Below, in pieces: positions 20,163-30,384 of a stretch of DNA of 32,412 nt. This DNA comes from Nemertoderma westbladi. Taxonomy: Eukaryota > Xenacoelomorpha > Nemertodermatida > Nemertodermatidae. How positions within the stretch are numbered: the first letter of the stretch is position 1; each line of letters starts with the position of its first letter. A program made the position numbers and the translations under genes. A model generated the notes under the pieces. It did no database searches. It was not told the origin of the DNA and saw nothing but the letters and a program-made list of their open reading frames with translations. The stretch lies in NCBI GenBank assembly GCA_032718475.1, contig JAUCBJ010005879.1, forward strand, positions 1-32,412, in the 5' to 3' direction.

Positions 20163-21089
20163 GAAAGGAGGGAGGCAGATGAAAGAGAGGCGGAAGCTAG
20201 AGGAGAGGACTACGGATTTGAGGCCCAGAACTTGGACGAGCTACGGTGGGGATCAGGGTTCTTGGGCAAGTTTCTGGGGGAGGAGCTAGGATGGATGGAA
20301 GAATCGCCGAAACAGTCGACATCAGGATTGCAAGCGATGCCCATGCCAGCGGGCTCTGAGGGCGATTTCGCGAGGAAGAGACCGAGAGAACTGGAAGGAT
20401 GGCAAGTTACGGGCAAAAGCCAAGGTGGGAAGGGACACAGTGGGCCTGCCGGGATACCGGGTCTGGATCCACTCCCAGCAGGGGATGAGGATGACGACGA
20501 GTTCGGGGAGATGCCGCCCATCGAGAGGATCGGCCACTCAGACATGGACTGGGTTGGCGAGAGGTTGGTGACGGCCAGTGGGGCGAGGGCCTTCTGGGAT
20601 AAACCCGGCAAGCGGACCTGGGTGCACGAGGAGCCGGCGATGGATTTCGCGGGGAGCACCATCAGGTTGGGTGAGCAACCGGGAACGGCACCACGGGTAG
20701 TGTTTGGAGAGACGATGCCGAGGCGAGACAAGGACGTAGACATTGACAGAGACGTTAACGTCCAGAAGTTTGCTTACCCACGGCTCCATAGACCTAGGAG
20801 ACCGCTTGGGGCAAAAGATAACTTGGGGCGGGATGTGTTGATGCACGGCTGCGATTACTGCGGGAGGCTTACTCACCAGGAAAAGAGCTGTTTGTATCGA
20901 TTCCAGAAGGGGACGAGTTGCCTCTACTGCCGCGAGTCGAGTCATAGGATGGGGGCGTGTCCGAGGTTGCACAACCGCTGCTCTAAGTGTAACTTTAGAG
21001 GGCACTACGGGCGCAAGTGCGACTGGATGGACGACGAGGAGAAGTTAAAGATCTTCGAGGAGTGGGCCGACGTCGGCATTATGACGTGA
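20163..21089 (+). pseudogene. linker and triple CCHC zinc-knuckle segment of the 3' ORF
   Basis: Same reading frame as the exonuclease segment, open from just after the TGA at 20160 to a TGA at 21087, without an ATG at its head. A charged helix (ERREADEREAEARGEDYG) and an acidic, Gly/Pro-rich linker lead to three C-x2-C-x4-H-x4-C knuckles: 20850-20891 (CDYCGRLTHQEKSC), 20919-20960 (CLYCRESSHRMGAC) and 20979-21020 (CSKCNFRGHYGRKC). These bind single-stranded nucleic acid in gag proteins. The nested element's own gag lacks its knuckles here. Confidence 0.75.
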
Positions 21090-21548
21090 CAGAGAATGAA
21101 GGCCCAGGAGTTCCGGTGGGGTTTGTTCAACATCAATCAGGAGGCCCATCTGGAAATTATTAAGAGGAGACTTCCGTTTACATGCCAAGAGGTAGCGACA
21201 GCGGCATCATATGTTGGGGTCATCAACACGAAGAGGTATTTGGATAGATGGGCGCCGGAGAACAGAGGAGAGTTTAGAGATTTCCTGGCGGAGCACGTGC
21301 CGCGAACCATGAAGATGATCTTGTGGGACACTACTAGGGGGAAGCAGGAGGGGCATTCGGAAGGGCCACCTCCAAAGCGTTAGCGAGAGCTAATAACACC
21401 AGCGCCCAAAGAATCGACCATGGGAATTAGTAAGGCAGTAACGGCGAGAATGAGGAGTCTCAAAGAGGACAAGCCAGAGGGAAGGAAGCGACCCAGACAG
21501 GACGACGATAGAGGGAAGGAACTGAGATGGTTCAAGAAGACGGGATGA
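21090..21548 (+). pseudogene. C-terminal domain of the 3' ORF
   Basis: Again in the same frame, after the TGA at 21087. It has a compact segment beginning EFRWGLFNINQE, a helical part up to DFLAEHVPRTMKMIL, a TAG at 21381, then a basic tail (MRSLKEDKPEGRKRPRQD) ending at 21548. The GLFNIN segment resembles CGVFAVN in the host element's version, which supports that it is coding and belongs to the same protein. Function unknown. Confidence 0.6.
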
Positions 21549-22270
21549 GCGAACTAAGACTCGGAGGGGGAGATGTGGGGATGCCTGGAAGGCACCACAT
21601 GTGAAGTAATACGAACTCCTAAGTGCAAATTTAATAAAGTGCAATTAGTATGTACGTATGTAATAATCAATAGAATATAATTAGAATCAATATAATCAAA
21701 GTATGTATTATAGTCATATAACCTTTTCCAACTAGCTACTGGGACTGGGGACCAATTGACTATGGTAGGAGGACGGGACAGTAGACGAATCACACTTCTT
21801 GAGTGCAACGGCACAAAAGGGGAGGGTGAGGCTCATCAGGAGTGAGTAGAGTAAAATAAGTGTGGGTTGAGTATAGGAACATGGGGGAGGTACGGAGAGG
21901 AGGTGTTGACGTGCGCAGAATGTAGATGGGTGCAATTCAAAGGTGGGAAGCAAGCAGTAAGGGAGAGAGTAAGGGACGATAGGGTCCATAGGATATAGAG
22001 TAGAGTGAAGTTAGAGTGAGTTCAGAGTGAGGTGGTATAAAATTGTGTGAAAGGAGTCCATAATTGTCTCGAACAGAGATGTCAGATGTCTTGGTGCAAC
22101 ATAGGTTGCGATTGCACCAAGAAGGGGTAGCAATATCATACCCAGGGGGGACGGCCTGGAAAGCCAACCCCGAGAAAAGAACTCCACCCCACACCCGATA
22201 GTAGATCGGGTTCCAGCGAAATTGAAGCGCACTTGAGGTTGATGCTATCTTTTCACTGGGAAGATAGCAT
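21549..22270. other. 3' non-coding region of nested element
   Basis: About 0.7 kb before the polypurine tract. I see no coding signal; long minus-strand open frames here are a product of purine-rich composition. A short inverted repeat (gatgctatcttt with aagatagcat) lies at 22240-22270. Confidence 0.5.
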
Positions 22271-22278
22271 GGGGGGAG
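22271..22278 (+). other. polypurine tract
   Basis: ggggggag directly before the TG of the 3' LTR: the expected primer for plus-strand DNA synthesis in LTR elements. It fixes the LTR start at 22279. Confidence 0.8.
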
Positions 22279-22915
22279 TGTAAGCAGATTCAATTCCACT
22301 TCATTAACCACAAGAAAATGGGATAGTGGCATTTTAGGAATATGTTGGAGATACGAGATTACCAATATTAATCTCGTATCATAACCAACATTTGGGGGGG
22401 GGGGCAACATAAGCCCCGAAGCCACATAGAAAGGAAGGTTAGAGGTCAAACCACCTCGGAGGGAACACAGCTAGTAGAGGCTAGCAGCAGAGGGAAACAC
22501 TCCCAGAGAGTGCCAGGGTGACAAGTAGCATATTAGCCAATAGAGGGGAGGGAAGCACGTGATAGGGAGCAGGAAAGCATCCATTGGGTAGGAGGCCAAG
22601 GTAGAGTAGGAGGTGAAGCAATATTAGTGTATCAATCATATATTATGTCAGATTCTTGGATTGGTACATCAGTTGGTTATTCAGTTTAGTGCAGACCGGT
22701 AACAATTATTCACCGTCATCGGCACTATCATACCGGTATCTATTATATCTGTATTTTTGCCGTATTAATTGTGCTATCATTTTATAACATCAAGAAACAA
22801 CATCAAACTCTTATCATTTTTCTCCAACGGCCTCAGCCAAGCTGTTAGCACCATCCCAGAGCAGAATGGTGACGTGTATAACAATTACCCAGTCGGGATC
22901 TCTGATCCCGTCACA
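22279..22915 (+). repeat. 3' LTR of nested element (637 bp)
   Basis: Near-identical to 9499-10151, starting tgtaagcag and ending gtcaca. It is followed not by the target site but by the 5' leader of the same element, which shows that it was the middle LTR of a tandem unit. Confidence 0.9.
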
Positions 22916-23225
22916 GTGAATAATTTATCAACTGCTACGACTGTAACTGCCAGAGACAGTAAAAAGAAAAGATGAGCATAGGAGAGCCCCGATTATCTGA
23001 GGGAGAGAGAACGCTTCCGCGGACCCCGGACGATATCAATCAAACGATCCGTGAGGCCGCGACGAGACGGAATCGGCCAGCGACGCCGGATTCGCCGACG
23101 AGGGACGATCCGGTAGCTGAAGCGGAGGGCGGCCGTCAACCACGAGGGAGGGACGAGTTGACGCATGATGGCGGTCGGAGTACCAAAGTCGCCGGCCAGC
23201 CACAGGCCGAGGGCGATGGACGGCC
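22916..23225 (+). repeat. duplicated 5' leader and start of ORF A
   Basis: Matches 10152-10467 almost base for base, including the ATG of ORF A at 22972. It breaks off at acggcc (23220-23225), which is shared with the LTR sequence that follows. It is therefore the start of a second tandem internal region cut by a deletion. Confidence 0.9.
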
Positions 23226-23308
23226 TCGGCCAAGCTGTTAGCACCATCCCAAGGCAGAATGGTGATGCGTATAACAATTACCCGGTTGGGATCTCTGATC
23301 CTGTCACA
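23220..23308 (+). repeat. 89-bp tail of a third LTR
   Basis: Matches the last 90 bp of the LTR (10062-10151) with several substitutions and ends in gtcaca directly before the target duplication cttcg. It is the true 3' end of the insertion. Confidence 0.85.
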
Positions 23309-24164
23309 CTTCGGGCCCTTTGAAGTTAAGCGTGCCCGCTCGATAGTGAAACGGTGGTGCGTCATGTTTGTTTGCATGACTTTTCGAGCAGTCTATCTGG
23401 ATATGGTTAACAACATGTCGATGAAAAGCTTTATCCTTTGACTCTGGAGACAGATCGGTAGATTTGGCACTAGCCGGACTATAAGATCCAACCAGGGTAC
23501 TAATTTCGTAGGTGCCAACAATGAAATCTCCAAATTCATTATGGATTGGAATGATCACCAGCTCGAAGAACACCTTAAAGTGTCGGCATCCATATGGACA
23601 TTCAATGCCGCCGACGCGCCCTGGTGGGGCGGAAGTTGGGAACGGTTGATTAAAAGTACAAAGGTCTCGTTTCATCACAAATTCCCATGTAAGGCTTATT
23701 TAAATGACAAACTGCTCAGAACACTTTTGGAGGAGATATCAAGTTACTTGAACGATAGACCCCTCTTACCTATTTCGTCGAGTCCACAAGCCATGGAACC
23801 CCTAACACCGTCCCATTTCCTACTAAGAAAACCAGTAACAATGCTGCCCAAATCCGATCCAAAGGATGGCGATGAACTGTTGAGACGCACATGGCAAATG
23901 ATGCAACTACTATCTCGGCGATTCGCAACACACTTCGAAAGCTACTATTTACCTTCAGTCCAGCTCAGGACCAAATGGTTTCCAAAGAAGGAAAATGTAT
24001 CAGTTGGCGATATAGTACTTTTAGTGGATCAGGACAAACCTAGAAAGACCTGGGAAACGGGCTGTATAACAGAAATTTATACGGGTAACAATAACTTGGT
24101 ACGCTCAGTAGAACTGACTATTTGGAGAGATACACCCAAACCCAAAGTACACTATTTAAATTGA
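23309..24164 (+). pseudogene. pol: host BEL/Pao element: integrase core and C-terminal part
   Basis: Continues the 9040-9498 fragment in the same frame. Shows the strand segment with VCMTFRAVYLDMV, an in-frame TGA at 23439, the block IRSNQGTNFVGA where the second catalytic Asp has become Asn (codon 23490), then WWGGSWERLIKS with the Glu kept, LNDRPLLP, LTPSHFL and the C-terminal domain with VSVGDIVLLV and the WETG strand. Stop at 24162. The enzyme would be dead from the Asn alone. It differs clearly from the nested element's integrase, so the two elements are separate families. Confidence 0.88.
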
Positions 24165-25272
24165 CCAATCGGATGCCTTTGTTTACTAGAATTGGCAACG
24201 GAACGTTCCGGTAACCACAGGCAACAAAGGTTTAGACTAAGCAATCTGACATACAAACTGGAGTAACGTCTTATAAAGGGTTACGATTGAGTGTGTAATT
24301 ATTTATTAGCCATTTTATACAGCGTAGGTATTAGTATTAGACTATGGTGCGCATGTAGCAACAAAACCTACTTATGTTAATTATACGTTGTATATGATAG
24401 CAACATATGCGACAATTTAATTTAACAGTAAATTATTTGACTTAAAACTTAAATAATTCAAAATAAATGACTAATTACTAACGACAATACTCAATCGTTG
24501 AGCGGATTTATGTGACGTTACGAGCATAGAAATATGTGATTTTCAAAAAAAAAATTGTTTAATTTATATTAAACATAAATCATTAAACACAAACTAATAA
24601 CCACAATTAAATTTAATATCGCCATAAATGCCTAAATTACTACTTAAAATACTACTTAAATTACCAAATGACCAAACTATTACAGTAGTTATTTGTGTGA
24701 AATAAGTGTGAGAAGTGAGCATTCTAATCTCTATTTACAAACATATCACGGAATAATTAATTAAATAAAAACGAAACAACGTGTTTCCCAGGAAACATAG
24801 ATAGAACTCGTACAACTGTGAATGCAACCGCTTAGTACAGCTTGTATGGGAAAAGCAAAATTGTTATCATGGATACACCAAACGGTGAATTCTGGTAAAT
24901 GTTTAAAGTTAAGCGTTTTTGAACTGTATTTTGACCGTATATTGAACAAAAGTGCACAAATAAGCACCAAATTAAGCTAAATAGTGTAAAAAACTGAGAA
25001 ATAGTGTGAAATTTTAAGGTTTACACAATTGTCCAACCCTTCATAGATGCTAGAGTTATAGTTGATCAGTGATGGCTCCGGGCCAGTCCCCTGTCTCCCT
25101 GGCTTGATGAGAGTTTAGCCTTTAGCCACGATATTTCGGTACCGCTGGTAGTTGCAAACTCGATTCTTGCCACTAGGGATTGACCAGGGACTGCGTCACA
25201 GCGTGTCTCGGCGCCTTTGGGGAGGTAACGCTTGCCTAACCCCTATATACATTCTTCTACTCAAACTCGCAC
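24165..25272. other. spacer between host pol and its 3' ORF
   Basis: AT-rich, no coding signal. It corresponds in position to the repeat-filled spacer 18442-19154 of the nested element but has no tandem array. A pyrimidine-rich stretch lies near 25235-25270. Confidence 0.5.
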
Positions 25273-26470
25273 ATGTCTCGACACACAAAGACACTCAAGC
25301 GACGTTCTGGGGAACAGCACGCAGAGATGATGGATATGATGACTGCTGATTTCACTGGCGATTCCACCGAGCTCGCTCAAAGCATGGAACTGCGTATGGA
25401 TCCTTCAGGGAACTACATCGAACCGCCGATGAACCCCGAACAGCACAACATCGAACAACAATATCGTGAGTTCATTCTCAAATATACCGAGCGCGATGGA
25501 AGTTATAACAGCTTCCTCACCACTGGTCACCCCATGGACTTAAGGGACATCAATGACCAGCATGTTCAAACTACACGTTGAACGGCAACGTAGTAACGAG
25601 ACCTGAACACAACACAACTATCAGATTCGTGTTGGTATCGCGGACGATGACACCGAGAATCCTTCTCACCTCTCCTGCTTCGAGGAATATGTCACCTTTC
25701 TCCGCGAAACGTATCTAAAGGTCGCAAGTCAACATGATTTATAAACTCTGTACCTTAAGGGTGTTCATCCTAACCCGGCTAAGGAGATCAAACGACTCTA
25801 TCACAGCATGATGTACCTTACTGAGGGTCGCCCACTCCCAGTCCTCCCTGATGCTTTCTACGACATGGAGGAATACAGTAAGTCAGGTGTAAAGTCTCCA
25901 CCCCCGTGCAAAACTGACTTTCGGCTCTGGTACTTGTGTCGTCAATGCCCATATCACAACCAACAGGTCTCCACTACACCTGTGAATCACCCCCATCAAC
26001 GATGCTCCCGCCATAGCTTCATCAAGTATATGCACGGTGGGTTTGAGGAGAATCAATTTAACGTCGATGAGAAACGGTTACGTAACTTGCAGAGGTTGCG
26101 TAAACCCATGATCCGTTTCCCTGAATTTTCTCCCGGCCCAATGTTGCCTATATGGTGAAACACATGATGCTCTCACCGACCGACCCCCGCTTCGAAGCCA
26201 TGTATCTGTATTTCCCAGACCTCGTCATGGATGAACAGATAGCTCCCCATTACCAAGAAAAATGCCGACCCCTCTTCAACCTTCCATGGTCGGTATAGGT
26301 CACGGCAGTTTGCTGCAGCACGAGGAATCCATGTGGACCTCCCCTCTCACCTCTGCCGGGACCTCCACGGTTAATCGTAACTACTTTGGTTACCGAGTTC
26401 CTTGGCACCCTTCGAAACTCTATCGGTGTAGATGACCCTATTAAACTCTCCGGCAAGCTCAATGTCGTCC
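25273..26470 (+). pseudogene. host element 3' ORF, N-terminal region, broken
   Basis: ATG at 25273 opens 102 residues; after shifts the reading goes on through 25630-25806, 25808-26158 and a short frame 26151-26300. It is tentatively one protein because codon style (C-rich, proline-rich) is constant and frames abut. No domain recognised; it contains DFRLWYLCRQCPYHNQ and ENQFNVDEKRLRNLQRLRKP. The nested element has no counterpart upstream of its exonuclease, so this may be a region lost there or an added part here. Function unknown. Confidence 0.4.
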
Positions 26471-27413
26471 GTCAGATGAAACTACCAAATTCGAATCAGA
26501 AGTCCACCTCCTACAAGAGGAAATCGAATGAGGAAAGGCTATCTCCCTCACGGATGCTCTTAGAGAAAGCCAACATCTTCGCGAAGAAGAGGAATGGACA
26601 GAGCGTGAATGTTTAACTGACGAGCGCGAGCTAGCTTCTTTGGTCCAACCCGCGGTCCAGACTCTTATGGAAGGGTTCCAAAGTAAAGCGCAGGCTCACC
26701 CGTCCAGGTCTGTAAAGCGTTTCGGTGTCACTTACAGTCAAACCCGAACGATACCTTTCGACACTGACATCTCTAACCCCAACCTAGTTGCAGACGCTCT
26801 GATGTTGGAAACCCACATTGTAGAGCCCCTTCTCGACGAAACAGATGAGTGGATCATCGCTCCCCTTGGTCAAACTGACCAAATCAAGTCGCTAATCTGG
26901 GACAAAAACCTATAAAGATGACCTCTCCATCCACCGTTCTATGGAATTCAGGACCATCCGGATTTTGTTCTACTCGGTCAACATTATGTGATGAAACCCG
27001 AGGATCCCGCCTGCAGTATGGATTTTCTACCCCTAGTTAATCCCCTCGATGTGACGGAAATCGAACCACTGCAGATACACCTAGATTACATAATCAAACT
27101 GAACGCCTTTCGCAAACCCTTCAACATACAAACCATCGAGGATAAACCCGCGCCCCTATGGAATCTCGCTAATTTTATTAGTGATCGATTGATTCACTGG
27201 AACATTGACGTACAGTTCCGGGAAGATAAACTCTCTACCACATTGAAAGGAAAATCTGTCGTAGAGAATGTCCAAAGCTACGAATCGGTAGTTATCGCCC
27301 GAGGCTCCATTGGATCCCTCGATAGCTTATGGACACCGGTTGAAGTGGATGAAACTGTCGTGTATCTCGAGTTTAACAACACTCTTGAGATTATCCTATT
27401 ATTATTATTATAA
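26471..27413 (+). pseudogene. host element 3' ORF, coiled coil and pre-exonuclease region
   Basis: Mostly one frame, with a TGA near 26529 and a small shift near 26915-26985. A Glu-rich helix (SEVHLLQEEIE, LREEEEWTEREC) is followed by LVADALMLETHIVEPLLDE and LDYIIKLNAFRKPFNI. The end (about 27285-27400), with VVIARGSIGSLDSL and VEVDETVVYLEF, can be aligned by eye to the head of the nested exonuclease frame (VVVIGTRDTVAD and VVKVDEA). A tat-repeat microsatellite (27398-27424) breaks the frame just before the first exonuclease motif. Confidence 0.45.
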
Positions 27414-27424
27414 TTATTATTATG

Positions 27425-28535
27425 ATGCTATACGATAACGAAGGTTCCGTATCGAACGATGAACTAGGTACTACCCGATTAATACATATCCGTTGTTTTA
27501 ACCAGAGTCACCCATGTATTCACGCGATCCTCCCGTAGCGCTGATGCATCCTTCACCCCTCCGTCCTTCCAGGAAATGGTACCTCGGCATGGACAGTTCA
27601 AGAAGTCCTACAGATACGTTATTGAAACCAAGCGTCACCCTACGCCCAGCATTGAGCCTTCAATGTTGCCCTAACCCGTTCTCGACCTGTTGTTCAATGA
27701 GAGGATTTGTAAACTCGGTTCAGCGATATATCCCGACTTGTATAAGGACTTTGACTCCTTATTAGACATCCCTTACCCTTTTGCAGACACACAAATGATC
27801 CTCCCGTGGGCCCAGGAATGTGGTTTCTTCCGCGCCATTTACGAACGTGTAGGCAACGAAATGCGTAGAGCTGAACATACTGGCATCGGACACATTTCGT
27901 TCCATGAACTCGGTTGGGATTTCAAGGAAGGTAGGTATAACCGTTATTTAAACCTATATGGTGATAATTATTCGCGTTATTACATCAATGGTCCTCTGAC
28001 CACCCCCGGTGCTGTTTATTCTAACATTAGTGTCCCTCTCCGGCCTTCTCCCACCATTTACATAATTTACGAGAACTCTGCCGTATCAGGTTGGCTAGCC
28101 GATACTTGTAGTAGGACTCTGAGGTCCCACCCCTTACTTCTCGGCACCCAGCTTGCCAAAGTTAAACGTGAAGGGAAATTCCAAAGTTTCGAATGTTTTC
28201 AAAGGTTCTTATTCCCCTTCTTCGGCATCGACAGCCAATTCCGTGACCCCGCTCTGAAAGGACAGGTAAATAAGCATTTATCTGCTTTTGAGGACCTAAA
28301 CCAAAAGGGTTTCGCCATATTCAAGGATGTGTGCATCAAAAACCTACCTTCTACTATTCTAGAGCGCCCCATCCTCAAGTCTGGATACTCAGTCTCAATG
28401 GGCCAAACCTCAGATAAGCAGATAGCTTCCTATTTAAATGACTATGCGGTGGACAACGTTTTAGAATCCAAACCCGTCCATCCCACCTCTGAATTAGACG
28501 ATGACGGCGAGTTTATTATACCGTGGCACCTTTGA
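27425..28535 (+). pseudogene. host element 3' ORF, DEDD-type exonuclease domain, broken
   Basis: Motif I is D-N-E-G in MLYDNEGSVSND (27434-27445), followed by TTRLIHIRCF and CIHAIL, the same strand order as in the nested copy. After shifts at about 27535 and 27680, the frame 27690-28535 gives ERICKLGSAIYPDLYKDF, the K-x-G-x5-D motif, then PFADTQMI, the DTQ motif of RNase D/EXD1-like enzymes. Later IYIIYENSAVSGWL lines up with the nested YILQEDW motif. The domain match to the nested ORF runs over more than 250 residues but at low identity, so this is an old, separate copy. Broken by at least two frameshifts and the microsatellite. Confidence 0.6.
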
Positions 28536-28574
28536 CCACAACCATTAACGAGAGTTGCCTTTCGTTCAGCCGTG

Positions 28575-29233
28575 CCACAAGGTCGGAAGCGCTGCATTCA
28601 ATGTGGCTCCCGTGCGCATAAAGCACTACCTACTGGCGAGATTTGCCAAACTTATTCACAATGTTCTGTTCTGAGCTACCCCCTCATTGTCTGTATTGTA
28701 GATTGATTAATGATCACACGTTCTTTAACTGTTCGCAATTCTCGGAACAGTGCGATAAATGTCCATTAAAGGGACATTACCCGAGCTCCTGCCCCTTTGA
28801 CTTGACACAACGGGACGGCGAAACATCCCTCCTAAAGTATATTAAATTGTGGGAGCATTCTGCGGATTTACACCAAATCACACGCCTCCATTATGAGTCT
28901 TCCCACTCATATTGCGGAGTCTTTGCCGTCAACCCTTACACCTTTGTGATTGAAGCGCAACAATCCCACCTTCCTGACTACCAAATACTGTTAACAGTCT
29001 CTGAGCTCACCAACGTTCAATATGTGTGCACGTTCCTTTGCCGTATGAACCCCGGTGATGTGACAACCTATAACCTTATCGAATTTATTCGAAAAGACTC
29101 CAACCTTGGTTACGAGTTCGTCGCCACCAATCCTGAGTTATTACAAACTTTGGATCGCGTTACGTACCTCCGTCATACCGCACGCCTTGCGGAAGAGACA
29201 GAGGTATATTTAGAGGTAGAGGAGGTGTCATGA
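28575..29233 (+). pseudogene. host element 3' ORF, zinc knuckles and C-terminal domain
   Basis: A first Cys/His cluster (CIQCGSRAH, then Cys) lies at about 28593-28640 in one frame; the others follow in frame 28643-29233: CLYCRLINDHTFFNC and CDKCPLKGHYPSSC. The order and spacing match the three knuckles at 20850-21020, down to the shared CLYCR and KC-GHY pattern. The next block, YCGVFAVN and a long helical stretch to TYNLIEFI, matches the nested C-terminal domain. It ends at a TGA at 29231, with a basic tail readable beyond. Two frames, so a pseudogene. Confidence 0.65.
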
Positions 29234-29459
29234 CTTCTTCACAAACTCTTAAACGACCAGTCACTGCCGCCATCCTCAAGAAAGCGGTACAATCCACATT
29301 ACCCCCTTCCTCTAGATCTTCACCGGCTAAAGTACTATGGAGGGATGTGAAGCGAGAGAGTGGGCGGAAGAGAATGGATTTGATGTGGAAGACTTAGAGG
29401 CAATGGGATGAAACAAGGGTCCCAGCAAGTATCGGTATGGAGATGGAGAGGCGCGGACG

Positions 29460-29791
29460 GTGAGATGTCCGGAGGACAACCCGGAGGAGTGTCCGATGGA
29501 GTGTCAGGAGGACAATAGTCCGGAGGAGTGTCCGGAGGAGTGTCCGGAAGAGACGCAGGTCCGGTTGAGTGGCATACCGACAAGGGGGAGGTCGAGTAAG
29601 AAGACAGGATGGAAAGGGATAGGATTACTATTGTACCTTCTGTTTTGTCTGTTCTTTCACTTTCTTTTCATTCTGCCGCCGGGAGACAACAAGGTGGGAG
29701 GTGGCATTTTGATGCCAAGAGACGAGGAAGTTAAGAAGGCGGAGGAGAGGAAGGAGGGTATCCTTTATCTAATCCATATCATTCATTTGCT
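29460..29791 (+). pseudogene. short Cys/Pro/Glu repeat and hydrophobic segment
   Basis: A frame with repeated PEECP-type units, from tandem tccggaggagtg bases (29466-29551), followed by a basic stretch and one strongly hydrophobic segment (LLLYLLFCLFFHFLFIL, about 29625-29675) that could span a membrane. Whether it is coding is doubtful; the repeat looks like a minisatellite. Confidence 0.25.
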
Positions 29792-30341
29792 ATGTGTGGA
29801 CCAAAGGCGGGAGAAATTGTCGTTTGTCCACCTAAGATTGTTGAACCCGATGCATTTGAACATACGCTGGAAGAGCTGACTCAGTCAACCCGCGAAAAGA
29901 AAGAAGCTCTTAGCCTATACAGAGTCTATAAGGCTTTCGAGGAGGGTGAGATGGAAGAATGGGGCGGAAGACTCGCGAGCCTACCTTACCATTGGACGTC
30001 ACATGATCAGACTTCAGCTAAGGAGATGACACCAAAAATTTTCGAAAGTATAAACTTTGCCCAAAATGTTTAATCGTATCACATATGGTGAATTTGATCG
30101 TTTCCGAACAGAAAAGCGGAACAAGGGAGCTTGGTTAACCGTCGCATGGGCGTATCGAGCCGCATTCTATCACAAACGTATACGAGCGAGCGTATTCGAG
30201 GAAGAGGAGATCCTAGAGGCGACCAACATACCAGCTACTCCGGGTGCGCCGTCTGCACGTCACCCTCGGGAGGACGGACAGAATAGGATTATAAGGGTTC
30301 AGAAAGTGGAGCCAACAACTAAAGAAAACTATAAATATTGA
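29792..30341 (+). pseudogene. unknown ORF downstream of the host 3' ORF
   Basis: ATG 29792 to 30073, then continued in another frame 30057-30341; the frames overlap at a likely frameshift. The product is mixed alpha with Glu/Lys-rich helices (LEELTQSTREKKEALSLYR) and an aromatic stretch with WLTVAWAYRAAFYHKR. No family recognised. It could be a further ORF of the host element or unrelated. Confidence 0.35.
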
Positions 30342-30384
30342 AGAACGAAGGGGATATGAACCGACTATTCGAGTTACTCGGGAT

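Larger units (their letters stand above)
9499..23308 (+). mobile_element. nested BEL/Pao LTR retrotransposon, 13.8 kb
   Basis: Bounded by the 5-bp target duplication cttcg (9494-9498 and 23309-23313), starting with TG and ending with CA. Order: 5' LTR, ORF A, gag, broken pol (RT, RNase H, integrase), repeat-rich spacer, exonuclease/zinc-knuckle ORF, polypurine tract, 3' LTR, then a partial second unit (leader plus the LTR end). Insertions inside it: a LINE fragment and a TTAA MITE. BEL/Pao assignment rests on the gag segment, the DIEGMF and YVDD reverse transcriptase motifs, and the H2C2-DDE integrase. No TGG primer-binding site is evident right after the LTR. Confidence 0.9.

Noticed and set aside
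21937-22449. Minus-strand open frame of 170 residues
   Set aside because: Antisense in a purine-rich region and running across the polypurine tract and LTR start; no motif.
29625-29675. Envelope glycoprotein membrane anchor
   Set aside because: A single hydrophobic stretch next to a minisatellite; no signal peptide, Cys pattern or fusion motif around it.
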